DNA of 64,000 nt from assembly GCA_019633425.1 (NCBI GenBank), contig WSUB01000009.1, positions 248,001-312,000 on the forward strand, written 5' to 3'. The notes beneath the pieces were generated by a model, which worked only from the letters and a program-made list of their open reading frames with translations, ran no database searches and had not been told where the DNA came from. Source of the stretch: Tulasnella sp. 424. Lineage: Eukaryota > Basidiomycota > Agaricomycetes > Cantharellales > Tulasnellaceae. Made by a program: the position numbers and the translations under genes. Position 1 is the stretch's first letter, and each line of letters opens with the position of its first letter. This document shows positions 35,080-45,566 of this stretch, piece by piece.

Positions 35080-35680
35080 AGCACATCTTAATTAGGAGCG
35101 ATGTTCCCCCCCCCCCCCCCTGTACAAATAATATAGGATTCCAAGACCGCAGGTTAGATGTATTGAGGGAGCATCCTTCTGAAGCCTGTAGCAGTGGGCT
35201 AGTAAAACAAATCTGGGTATCGGGTATCGAGACAGAAACCAAGAAAGCGTTGTATCGTCGCTTTTACTAGCGACGACTCAGAGAAAGGTGAAGTCGAGAG
35301 TCGAGGACGCGGCTCTCTTTCCACGGTTTCCCCTTCCTAATCCATTCGATATCCCTAATTCCCTTGCTGACGATTCTCCTCCCAACCGGCAGGTCTCATC
35401 CCTAACCAACCTACCTACGCAATGATACTAATGATTCATGGAGAGGGCCCGAGCCTCTGTTGGCGTATGCGTTCATCTCGTTACCGGACCGCACTACTAT
35501 TCTGCGATGTATATTTAGGTAGTCGGAATCTAGTGACGTAGCGATCGTCTCTTATAAAGTCGTACGGCATTGAGCTACTCGGTGCTCCTCAAGACGATTC
35601 TATTCCACGACCAACGATCCTCCTGCAAGCCGCTCATCTAACCAACGCAACTTACACATCGCTGGACGACGTTTGCAACA
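35080..35680. other. Spacer between GST copies 3 and 4, with a 15-base C run
   Basis: About 600 bp, the shortest spacer of the array, made of the shared 3' and 5' GST flanks with internal deletions. A run of 15 C bases lies at 35106-35120 just after the copy 3 stop codon. No gene. Confidence 0.6.
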
Positions 35681-36679
35681 ATGTCAAAGCTATCCTCTAC
35701 TTGCATATCTCGAGTCGCACAGATAAAGGGCCACCTGGCCTCGTCATCTACCCCGGGAGGTGCCACTGTCGAGAACCCTTTAATCCTTTATGACATTAAA
35801 TCGAAACTTCCCCCCAGCGGGATGGCATGGTCTGTGGGTTGACTTGGACCGTCAGTCTCAGGACGCCCCGTTTGACCGAATTTGACCATCTAGCCTAATG
35901 TTTGGAAGACTAGGTGAGTATCGCCCGAGAACGTAAGAATCCGTGTCATGGTCTAATGCTTGGGAATACTTCCGTTCACCAGATTCGTCTTGAACTACAA
36001 GCAAATTCCTTACAAGACCGTGTGGCTCTCTTTCCCAGACATTGAGTACACCTTGAAATCTCTTGGATTCGACCCTTCATCTGTTTCCAGAACGGGGAAA
36101 GAATGGTTCACGTTGCCTGTCATCTCCGATCCTTCCCCGGGGTCGGGAGGGGAGCCCACCCTGGTCGTCGATTCTCATGTGATCGCGGAATACTTGGATT
36201 CACAGTACCCCCAGAGGCCACTCCTCCCCGAATGCACAAAAGCATTTCAAGCCATGTTCGGCGAGTGGGCTCGAACCAACATCCTCCCTCACTTGGTCCA
36301 ACTGGTGGCACCTCAAGTTCCTCAGGTATTGGATGACCTAGGCGCAGAGTACCACATTCGGACTCGGGAGAAGTTATTCGGGAGGAAGCTCACTGAAATG
36401 GGTATTGGGGAGGAGAGGGCCAAGTCGCTCGCGGCGCTGGAAAAGGTGCTGGCTACCTTGGACGGCCATATATCGCTGAACGGAGGGGGTGATTTCTTAA
36501 TGGGATCCACTCCATCCTACGCCGACTTTATCCTTTGCGCCTCCTTCATGTGGATGAAACGGGTCCCCACGACGCAAGACCCAGGTTTCGAGACCGTATT
36601 TGATGTCATCAAAGACTGGCACGGAGGGAGATGGGAACGACTTCATATGTGGTCTGAGCAGTTCGCAGAAGAGAAATGA
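35681..36679 (+). CDS. Glutathione S-transferase, fungal etherase/FuA-like, copy 4
   Basis: Exons 35681-35833, 35894-35913 and 35983-36679; 289 residues. The core is GMAWSPNVWKTR, SSVSRTGKEW, GGEPTLVVDSHVIAEYLDSQ and QFAEEK-stop. It shares AWS and SSVSR with copy 1 rather than with copies 2 and 3. Its 3' flank runs directly into the 3' end of the exchanger gene and matches the flank after the GST relic at 40827-41275, so copy 4 holds the right-hand border of the ancestral GST locus. Confidence 0.88.
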
Positions 36680-36934
36680 AGCACATCTTAATTAGGAGCG
36701 CTGTTCTCCCGTTGTAAAAATATATGGGATTCCAAAACCGCAGGTTGGATGTATTGAGGGAGCGTCCTTTCGAAGCCTGAAACAGAGAGCTAGTAAAACA
36801 AATCTGGGTATCGTGTATCGAGAGAGACCGAGAAAATCAAAGACAGATCGAATCAGAGATGAAGCGCGACCTGATGGTGATTGAGCGGTGGGAAACTTGA
36901 GCTTGAGCTGCATGACGGCGGCTTGGCGAGGTAT

Positions 36935-39355
36935 TCAAGACACCCAGACTACGGAATTCAACTCGTGTTAGTCGTCAGCAGGGGATTGTTTGAACAACGA
37001 TCTTACAAGCAGCGGCGATCACGAGATATAATGTGACGAGCCTGTAGTATCAAAAAATATCAGCGAGCGCAGAGGGTACATGCGGCAACGAGATCCTCAC
37101 ATGACACCCTCCATGTAGTTAGACCTGCCGTCTTGAACCAACAGGTTGACGAGCAAAACGCTTACAAACAGGCAGATGGTCTATATCGGCGGCAGACATG
37201 TTCAGTCCCTCAAATCTTAAATAAGGTGAGAGAACCTTGAAATTACCTCGAAGTCGGCAAAGTACAAGGTCAGGGGCTGGTGAATACTGAATTCAAAACC
37301 CAGGGGAAAGTAGGGGAAACGTAAGCAACTCGTTATCAATGCAAAGAAAGCAGTCCCTGAGAGTACTTACGCCCAACCGACCAAAACGAGCAAGGGGATG
37401 ACGAAAACCGCGATTTGCTATAAACCCATAGCATTAGACGGAGTATAACTCTGGGGAATGGGAGCCTTGACTCACGATCGAGCTACCAACTGCAATACCA
37501 ATAGTCAAATCCATCTTGCCCTTCGCAGCCATCCAGACAGCCCTACGACGTTCAGATCCCGTTTTAGCGTCATACATCTGCGGTGAAAGGCGGTCTCAAA
37601 GGGCTCACGTGACGTGTTCCGCTGCATTGGAAACGAGGGGCAGAAGGATGACGCCGATAAATGGTTTAGGAATGTGATATTTCTCAGCAGTTTCTTCGAT
37701 GGATGCGACCACTATGGGTAAAATGAGCCTTTGTCAAGTGTTGCACCCCGCTTAGAATCAGGGAACACGTACAATAATCCGCGCAGAACGACGTAATAAC
37801 GGTGATAGTAAGCAGCGAGAACGTCGCAGCGATCATGCTCATGTTGGGTTCTTCCTCGTCATCTTCCTCTTCAATGGTTTCTCCATTTGGACCTTCCTTC
37901 TTCTTCTTATTGAAGAGATGAGCATGAGAGCCGAGCTGTTTTGTTTCCATTGCGTAAGACAAGGTCATCGTTAGGGAACAAAGTCCGCGCACCTGGAAGT
38001 AGAGGTAGATAACGTAGACGAGCAAAAGAAGGATGGACGTGAAGCGAGAGATAAGCAAGAGACCAGCTTTAGATCCATCTCCTGGAGCCGGTGGTTTGCC
38101 ATCTGCAGCATAAGCGATCAGAAACAGTGGCAGTGGATTGGCCCTAGGCTCTTACCGAGAGTGCTGTTGAGCGAGCTAAGGATATTGAGCGCGTCATCCG
38201 TGTGCTTGTTGAAGGGAGGATGGTTGGCCGCCTTCGCGCTGTGGTAAGCGGCGGGAATGACCAAAGCTGAACGAAACGGGTGGCACCAACAAGTTAATGA
38301 TGTGGTCGAATGGGGGTTTTTCGGGGGTACGTACTGAGGCATGCCAAGGTCATCAACTGCCAAGGGCAAGTGGGGCAAGTGGCATTAAGACCTCATCACG
38401 TGGCTTCCAGACTGACGGCAGACACTCACCGAGCTGGACCTATAGGGAGACGAAAAGTCAATACAAGGCACACGACTGATAAGAAAAAAGAACCATGCAC
38501 GAACGTTTGTGCAGCTGTCTCTTGGAACAAGCCTTCGTCCTTAAAGATTTGACCTGGGCAGGGGCGGATAATATGGTCAGCTTCACCTTCTTTACCCCGG
38601 GCGTACGAGCGAAAGCCACGCACCGGACATAAAGGACATTCCTAAGACAAGGAGCAAGTTTGATAAGATAGAGCCAAGCATCTTTGTAAACGGAAACACG
38701 CGTCAGAGGTGAACCGACGAGTGGCTTGGTGGATGAGAACGCCGAAACGCACCGAAGTCTGCACGATGCGGAGTTCGCCTGCCAAGACATGGTTCGAAGG
38801 GGTTAGCAAGAACGTAGGTCGGAAGGGGCACGAGGTCAACGTGGGGTCGGAGGGCGACAAGCCGCTGCACCTCCCACTAGAAGACCGCGGGACTGACCTT
38901 GAACGAGAGCAGCAACGCCAACAATGATTTCGACTGCATTACCGAAGCTTGCGTTGAGGAGTCCGCCGAGGGTTTCTCCCAATTTCATACTGAGCTGTTC
39001 GGTACTCTCTCCGAGAAGCTGGGGCGGCGTAACGGTGACATCAGATCCCGCAAACAACGTCACCGACGCACCAAAAAATGCGGAAAGAAAGATGTCTGCT
39101 CACCTTTGCGAGAGGAACGATAGCAAGGAAGCTGAAGGCGAATCGCAGACCCGCATCCCAGTTAAGATGATGAGAGACCACGCTGAGGGGGATGAATACG
39201 AGGAAAAGGTTGAAATATGAACTGAGGAAAAGGAAACGAAGGGAGCGAGCCCAGCCCGGCTCTCCTTCTGCTTTGATGAATGCTGAAAACCTTGAAGATG
39301 AACTCCCATTGGGGTGATGCCCGCCTAGGAGCGGGCTACGCTCAGAGGCTGTCAT
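36935..39355 (-). CDS. Vacuolar Ca2+/H+ exchanger, Vcx1/CAX type, copy 1
   Basis: The start at 39355 gives MTASERSPLL; about 14 short introns split about 460-470 residues. In order: SLRFLFLSSYFNLFLVFIPL (first helix), LNASFGNAVEIIVGVAALVQ (first CAX repeat motif, GNAVE), MLGSILSNLLLVLGMSF, TLVIPAAYH, an acidic loop EEEDDEEEPNMS, then SIEETAEKYHIPKPFIGVIL and PLVSNAAEHVTAVWMAAKGK (second CAX motif, SNAAEH; its Glu codon is 37617-37619). The last exon (36935-36948) ends FWVS-stop. Both acidic residues that bind Ca2+ in this family are present. The protein should move Ca2+ into the vacuole against protons. A ten-base microexon (tct-agc-type, near 38438) is needed to complete the AAQTSSSLMTL segment. 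Confidence 0.88.
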
Positions 39356-40123
39356 AATGCCACCAGGGAGTTTCAGGTTTTGATGAGATTTTTTCGCTTT
39401 TCTGAGACGGAGAGGAAGATAGTACATGGGAGTAGAGACTTACGGGACATGAGAGAACGGCTATATGAATGGGACTTGAGAGATTTAAGTGAGAGAGTGT
39501 ATCTTGTTCACCGCGGACGGTTAGCGTTGAGAGTGGGGGGCCGAGTCGGAAGAGGATGGACCAAGAGGTAAACAAGGGCTTCAATTTCTCAGCCGCCAAA
39601 CTCCCTCGTCTTATCCCACCAATGCTGCACTTTGCAACGTTGTCCCGCAGCTCATCCTCATTGTCAGCATCTTCCTCTACTCAGAACCACTCAGCGAAAG
39701 CGGGGTTACAATCTCCTTGGCTTTACGATTATCCGTCAGACACTTGCTTGTTAACGAAACGCCCTCACCTTGAGCTGCTGCGTCTCATAGCTTCACCGTA
39801 ATTCTGCGCCGTGTCGGACGAGCCAAGAGTTTGGAGTGTAGCAAATTCCCTCAGATGATCGGCGGCCTGTACAGAAGTGTAATCGAACACACACCCGAAT
39901 GTTCCTCGGGCCCCGGGCGCTCACTTGCCCAATACGCCATGTGGGCGGCAAGAAGCAGATGGAGACTCTAGACTCGATGCACCACACCAGGCCTGCAGGG
40001 TCAGTCACCTCAAAATCGAGCTACCATTCCACCCATTAAAGAACAGTTACATGTCGCGTTCAAACGATGATATCAAGCGGACAGAGGAGCTCGTCCCACA
40101 GGACTGGGCTACAGAACAACGAA
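39356..40123. other. Spacer between exchanger copy 1 and the cullin relic
   Basis: No gene supported. The left part is the promoter of exchanger copy 1. The whole stretch matches the corresponding DNA between exchanger copy 2 and the intact cullin (about 43931-44195 plus 45105-45566), apart from a 909-bp segment present only there. Confidence 0.7.
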
Positions 40124-40432
40124 TTACGCCTGAGAGACAAGAGGGTCAGAATATTCCGTTATTAGTGAGAAGAAGAAACTCTAGCCGGAAACGTTATCCG
40201 TACGCACCCCGATCGAGATATTCTCTCTATCGAAACCCCGAAGCACAAGTCAGTCATATGAAATTCTTTTCCTTTGGAAGAGGAACGTTCCAAACCTCGA
40301 TTAGAGCTTCAATGCGCTTCTTGATCTGCCATAGGCCGGCGCAGGCTGGAAGCGAGTGGCCAACTGCCGCGTCACTTCCACGATGTGCTCGCTATGGGAT
40401 AGCACCTTCCTGTCCTTCATAATCCGTACGAT
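40124..40432 (-). pseudogene. Cullin 3' fragment (relic)
   Basis: Matches the last exons of the cullin gene at 45567-48765, from its stop codon (40124-40126) up to the region encoding IVRIMKDRK. The intact part stops at 40432, where the sequence switches to dilute-domain gene sequence. A five-base insertion (ccata near 40332) and other changes break the frame. It is the truncated end of the left block of a large tandem duplication. Confidence 0.88.
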
Positions 40433-40442
40433 TCGATTAGCC

Positions 40443-40826
40443 TACCTTGCCCGGTTTGCTACCGTCTGGTACGATAGCGATTGGGTGCAAGAGGTCGTAG
40501 TCGGTGCTGTGGACAATCGAGGAGATGGTTCATGTGAGTGAGTTAGGGTCACTTAGCCTAGCCCTTGCTAATGCCCTGGGCAGGCGAAACGGGTGGATCT
40601 CGTACACCTTTCCTTCTGGCTATTCAATACAACGACTTTTCTACACCTTTTGCGATGCGACAACCAAGCGAATGCAATCCGTGAGGAACTCGAGTTCTTT
40701 GAACTTTTCGAGATGATCAGTGCCGTGTTTGGTTAGCACAGACTATCCTGTGAAAGGGTTTTCCCGTCCTGATAAAATATTTTGACTTTTAGTCTCCCTG
40801 ATTCGCGTGGTGGAGAAGTGCATTTG
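40443..40826 (+). pseudogene. Dilute-domain gene fragment (relic)
   Basis: Matches 27504-27888 of the ankyrin/DIL gene, including intron remnants: YLARFATVWYDSDWVQEVVV is still readable, followed by frame changes. It begins directly after the cullin relic and ends by switching to GST sequence at about 40826. It has no start codon, so it cannot be a functional gene. Confidence 0.88.
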
Positions 40827-41275
40827 GAGAGGCCACTCCTTCCCGAGGGCACAAAAGCATTTCAAGCCATGTTCATCAAGTGAACTCAAATCAACATCCT
40901 TCCTCACTTGATCTGACTGGTGGCGCCTCAAGTTCTGGCGATGTTAGATGACCCGGGCGCGGAGTGCTTCATTTGGACTCGGGAGAAGATGTTTGGGAAA
41001 AGGCTCACTGAAACATGCGTTGCAGAGGAGAGAGCGACACGCTCGCGGCGCTGGAAAGGAGCTGGCTACCCTGGACGGCCACATATCGCTGGACAGAGGG
41101 GGAGATTTCTTAATGGGATTCACTCCACACTACGCCGACATTATCCCTTTGCTCCTTCTTCATGTGGGTGACACAGGTCCCTACACCACGAGACCCAGGT
41201 TTCGGGACCCGTCTTTGATATCATCAAAGGCTGGCACGAAGGGAAATAGGAGGAATTTCATATGTGGCCTCATCA
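40827..41275 (+). pseudogene. GST 3' fragment (relic)
   Basis: Corresponds to GST copy 1 from about 30614 to the end of the gene. It has an in-frame TGA after FQAMFIK, a second stop in the LPHLI region, and later frameshifts, so it is dead. Sequence details (FIK, GKRLTE) resemble GST copy 1 more than copies 2-4, but the following flank resembles that of copy 4. Confidence 0.88.
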
Positions 41276-41535
41276 CATCTTAATTAGGAGCGATGTTCTC
41301 TCCCCTCACAGAATATATGGTATTCCAAAACCGAAGGTTGCAATGGATGTATTGAGGGGGCGTCCTTTCGAAGCCTGAAACAGAGAGCTAGTAAAACAAA
41401 TCTGGGTATCGTGTATCGAGAGAGAAACCAAGAAAATCAGAAGACAGATCGAATCAGAGATGAAGCGCGACCTGATGGCGACCGAGCTGTGGGAAACCTG
41501 AGCTTGAGTTGCATGACGGCGGCTTGGTGAGGTCT

Positions 41536-43930
41536 TCAGGACACCCAGACTACGGAATTCAACTCATGTTAGTCGTCAGCAGGGGATCATTTGAGCAACG
41601 ATCTTACAAGCAGCACTGATCACGAGATACAATGTGACGAGCCTGTAGGATCAAAAATTATCAGCGAGTGCAGAGGGTACATGCGACGAGATTCTCACAT
41701 GACACCCTCCATGTAGTTCGACCTGCCATCTTGAACCAAGAGGTTGACGAGAAAAACGCTTACGAACAGGCAGACTGTCTATATCGGTGACAGACATGTT
41801 TAGCTCCCTCAAATCTTAACCAAGGTGGAGGAATCTTGAAATTACCTCGAAGTCGTCAAAGTACAAGGTCAGGGGCTGGTGAATGCTAATCCCAAAACCC
41901 CAGGGAAAGTAGGGAAAGCGTAAGCAACTCGTTATCAATGCAAAGAAGGCAGCCCCTGGGAGTACTTACGCCCAACCGACCAAAACGAGCAAGGGGATGA
42001 CGAAAATCGCAATTTGCTGTAAACCCATAGCATCAGACAGAGTATTACTCTGGAGGGTGAAGCCTTGACTTACAATCGAACTACCAACTGCAATATGGAT
42101 AGTCAAATCCATCTTTCCCTTCGCAGCCATTCGGACAGCCCTACGACGTTCAGACCCCGTCTAGCGTTAAAATCTGCAGTGAAAGGTGGTCTCAAACGGG
42201 CCTCACGTAACGTATCCCGCTGCATTTGATACCAGGGACAGAAGGATGACACCGATAAATGGTTTCGGGATGTGGTATTTCTCGGCAGTTTCTTCGATAG
42301 ATGCGACCACTATGAGCAGGAGCCACTGTCAAGCCTTGTGCCGCGCTTAGAAGCAAGGAACTTGAACACGTACAGTAATCCGCGCAGAACGACGTAATAA
42401 CGGTGACAGCAAGCAGCGAGAACATCGCGGCGATCATGCTCATGCTGGGCTTCTCCCCGTCCTCTTCCTCTTCAACGGGTTCTCCATTCAGCCCTTGCTT
42501 CTTCTTCTTAATGAAGAGATGAGCATGAGAGCCGAGCTGTTTTGTTTCCATCGCGTAAGATAATGTCATAATTAGGGAGCGAAAGTCCGCGCACCTGGAA
42601 GTAGAGGTAGATAACGTAGACGAGCAAAAGAAGGATGGAAGTGAAGCGAGAAATGACCAAGAGACCAGCTTTGGATCCATCTCCTGGAGCCGGTGGTTTG
42701 TCCTCTGCAGCATGGGCGGTCAGAAACAGTGGCAGCAGATTGGCCCTAGGCTCTTACCGAGAGTGCTGTTGAGCGAGCTGAGGATATTGAGCGCGTCATC
42801 CGTGTTCTCGTTGAGGGGAGGATGGTTGGCCTCCTTTGCGCCGTGATAAGCGGCGGGAATGACTAAAGCTATGCAAGAAGGGAGGCACTCGTAAGTTCAT
42901 GACGTGGTTCCTCGAATAGGGCGTTTCCCTGTATGTACTGAGGCATGTCAAGGTCATCAACTGCCAAGAGCGAGTGGCATCAGGACCTCATCACGTGGCT
43001 TGCAGACTGAGGATAAACACTAACCGAGGCGGCCCTATAAGGAGACGAAAAGTCAATACAAGGCACACGAATGACAAGAAGAAAGAACCATGTACGAACG
43101 TTTGTGCAGCTGTGTCTTGGAACAAGCCTTCGTCTTCATAGACGTGGCCTGGACGGGCGCCAATAATATGGTCAGCTTCACCCTCTTACCCCACCTCCTG
43201 TATGAGCGCACCAGATATAAAGGACATTCCCAATACAAGGAGCAAGTTTGATAAGATAGACCCAAGCATCTTTGTAAAAAGGAACACGCGTCAGAGGTGA
43301 ACCGAGGTGTGGCTTGGTGGCTGAGAACACCGAAACGCACCGCAGTCTGCACGATGCGTAGCTCGCCTGCCAAAACATAGTTCAAAAGGTTATTAAGAAT
43401 GTCGGTTGGAAGGGGCACGAGATCAACGTGGGGTCGGAGTGGCAAGGGGCGACCGGGCGCTCCCACTCACAGACCGAGGGACTGACCTCGAACGAGAGCA
43501 GCGACACCAACGATGATTTCGACTGCATTGCCAAAGCTTGCGTTGAGGAGACCACCGAGGGTTTCTCCCAATGTTATACTGAGCTCTTCGGTACTTTCTC
43601 CAAGAAGCTTGGTAGCGTAACGGTGACATTAGGCGCCGCGAACATCCCCACCGACGCCTAAAAATGGGTTTTGCCCACCTTTGCGAGAGGAACGATAGCA
43701 AGGAAACTGAAAGCAAATCGCAGACCCGCATCCCAGTTGAGATGATAAGAGACCACACTGAGGGGTACGAATACGAGGAACAGGTTGAAATGCGAGCTGA
43801 GGAAAAGGAAACGAAGGGAGCGAGCCCAAGAGGGCTCTCCTTCTGCTTTAATAAATGCTGAGAACCTTGAAGATGAACTCCCATTGGGGTGACGCCCTTC
43901 TAGAAGCGGGCTACGCTCTGAGGCTGTCAT
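41536..43930 (-). CDS. Ca2+/H+ exchanger, Vcx1/CAX type, copy 2 with altered second motif
   Basis: Paralogue of the gene at 36935-39355 with the same exon plan, start MTASERSPLL at 43930 and end WVS-stop at 41536. All exons I followed are open and splice sites look usable. The first CAX motif LNASFGNAVEIIVG is intact. In the second, PLVSNAAEHV has become SLVSNAAGYV: the Glu codon is now Gly (42215-42217) and the His codon Tyr (42212-42214). The next exon also changes, from AVWMAAKGK to AVRMAAKGK and DLTIG to DLTIH. Since that Glu is one of the two essential Ca2+ ligands of CAX transporters, this copy is probably unable to transport Ca2+ normally. It may be an early pseudogene with an open frame or have a changed role. 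Confidence 0.85.
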
Positions 43931-44195
43931 AATGCCACCAGGAAGTTTCAGGTTTTGCTTTTCTGAGACAGAGAGGAAGATAGTGCATGGAAGGCGAGAC
44001 TTACGGGACATGAGAAAAAGATCCAAGGTATATCAATGGACTTGAGAGTTTTAAGTGAGAGAGTGGAGTCTTGTTGAGATTGGGGGAGCTGCCAAGTCGA
44101 AAGCGAATATTCGAATGGACCAAGCGTAGACGAGGGGCCGATTCCTCGCCAAACTCCCTCTTCTTATCCTAACAGTGCTGCACTTTGCAACGTTG

Positions 44196-45104
44196 ATTCC
44201 GGGCTCACCTCGCGCGGCACCTTGAGATACATAGCAGACTATAAATAATGTTTCGACCTCGCTCGCGATTGGCTCCCCTCCGCCCCTCCTGGCCGGCGCG
44301 CTGTCCGCCCTTCGTCCGATAAGCGCCGTACATCCATGTCCAGTCGCCACCGCCGGAGCTGGGGCCGTTGCACGCCATACACGACACCCCGCAGATGACA
44401 GACAATGACACCCAGCTCCTGCATACCACTAAATTGCTTATTAATTTTCTTAAGCTCATATGGTCATAACCTCTCTGCTTGGGAGGCAGTTAGATTAGAC
44501 ATTACTCGTGCTCAGCAAAGTCGGTCAACTGCTGATTGAGCCTAGTGAATAATCAATATCAAAAAACACAAATCGTCTTGTTCGACCACCTGATGCCCAG
44601 AAATAAGAAAACAATGCCAAAGCATGAAGCAAAATACTTAGAAATATTGCCCTACTGTCTTGTATCAACCCCCAATCAGCAGCGGAAAGTCTTTCGGCTT
44701 ACATACTTCCGTAATTAAAATATAGTAGAGTCGAATTGGGCTGATTTCTGAATAGTTGGGTGGTCAGTTGCCAGGAGGGTACAGTGCATCTCGGTCAAAG
44801 TCGTATTTGCCCGTCGCAGGCGAAGAAAAGTTTAGGAGGATTTGCTATGTACTTACAGCATATGTCTAAATTTGAGAGTATTGCCCTGCTCAGCTCCCCC
44901 ACCAAAACGATTGACCCGGCGCAATTGAGTTGAACCTAAGAGCACCGGAGGGAATGAAAATATAAATTACAGGTGAGACGTGACCTCTGGGTGAAATTAT
45001 ATCTTACATCCTCCTTTACTTTGGAGTTAAATTTATCTCGTTTTTGAATTAATTAAAATTATTTTCTCAGCCTCAAAACGTCCCGAGCTAACATAGAGCC
45101 ATTG
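44196..45104. mobile_element. 909-bp segment found only in the right block, possible insertion
   Basis: Aligning the two blocks, the sequence ctttgcaacgttg is followed at 44196 by 909 bp absent from the left block (where ccgcagctcatcctc follows directly at about 39645). The segment is GC-rich for its first 200 bp and then clearly AT-rich. A possible three-base duplication (TTG) flanks it. I found no terminal inverted repeats, transposase or tRNA-like promoter, so it could equally be a deletion in the left block. Confidence 0.4.
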
Positions 45105-45566
45105 TTCCGCAGCCTATCCTCATTGACAGCATTCAGATCCACCAGCAAAGGCGGGGTTGCAATCTCCTTGGCTTTCGTGGTTATCAGCCAGACACTAGCT
45201 TGTCAACAAAAACGCCCTCGCCTTGAGCTGCTGCGTCTCTTAGATTCACCGCAGTCCTACGCCGTGTCGGGCGAGCCAAGGGTTTGGAGTTTACCAAATT
45301 CCTTCAGATGATCGGCGGCCTGTTTAGGATTGCAATCGAAAACCTAAATGTTTCTCAGGCCCCGGGCGCTCACTTGCCCATTACACATGTGGGCGGCAAG
45401 AAGCAGACGGAGACTCCACTCGATGCACCACGGGTCAGTCACCTCGAAACCGAGCCAGTCGTACTAGTATTCCACCCATTAAAGTACAGTTACATGTCGC
45501 GTTCAAACGATGATATCAACCGGGCAGAGGAGCTCGTCCCACAGGACTGGGTTACAGAACAACGAG

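Noticed and set aside
44205..44459. 84-residue minus-strand frame inside the 909-bp segment
   Set aside because: No domain, no copy to compare with; cannot be separated from chance in GC-rich DNA.
30000..45000. Possible transposon explanation (LTR or DNA transposon) for the repeated GST and exchanger blocks
   Set aside because: No transposase, reverse transcriptase or paired terminal repeats were seen; the gene order and truncated junction genes fit plain tandem duplication.
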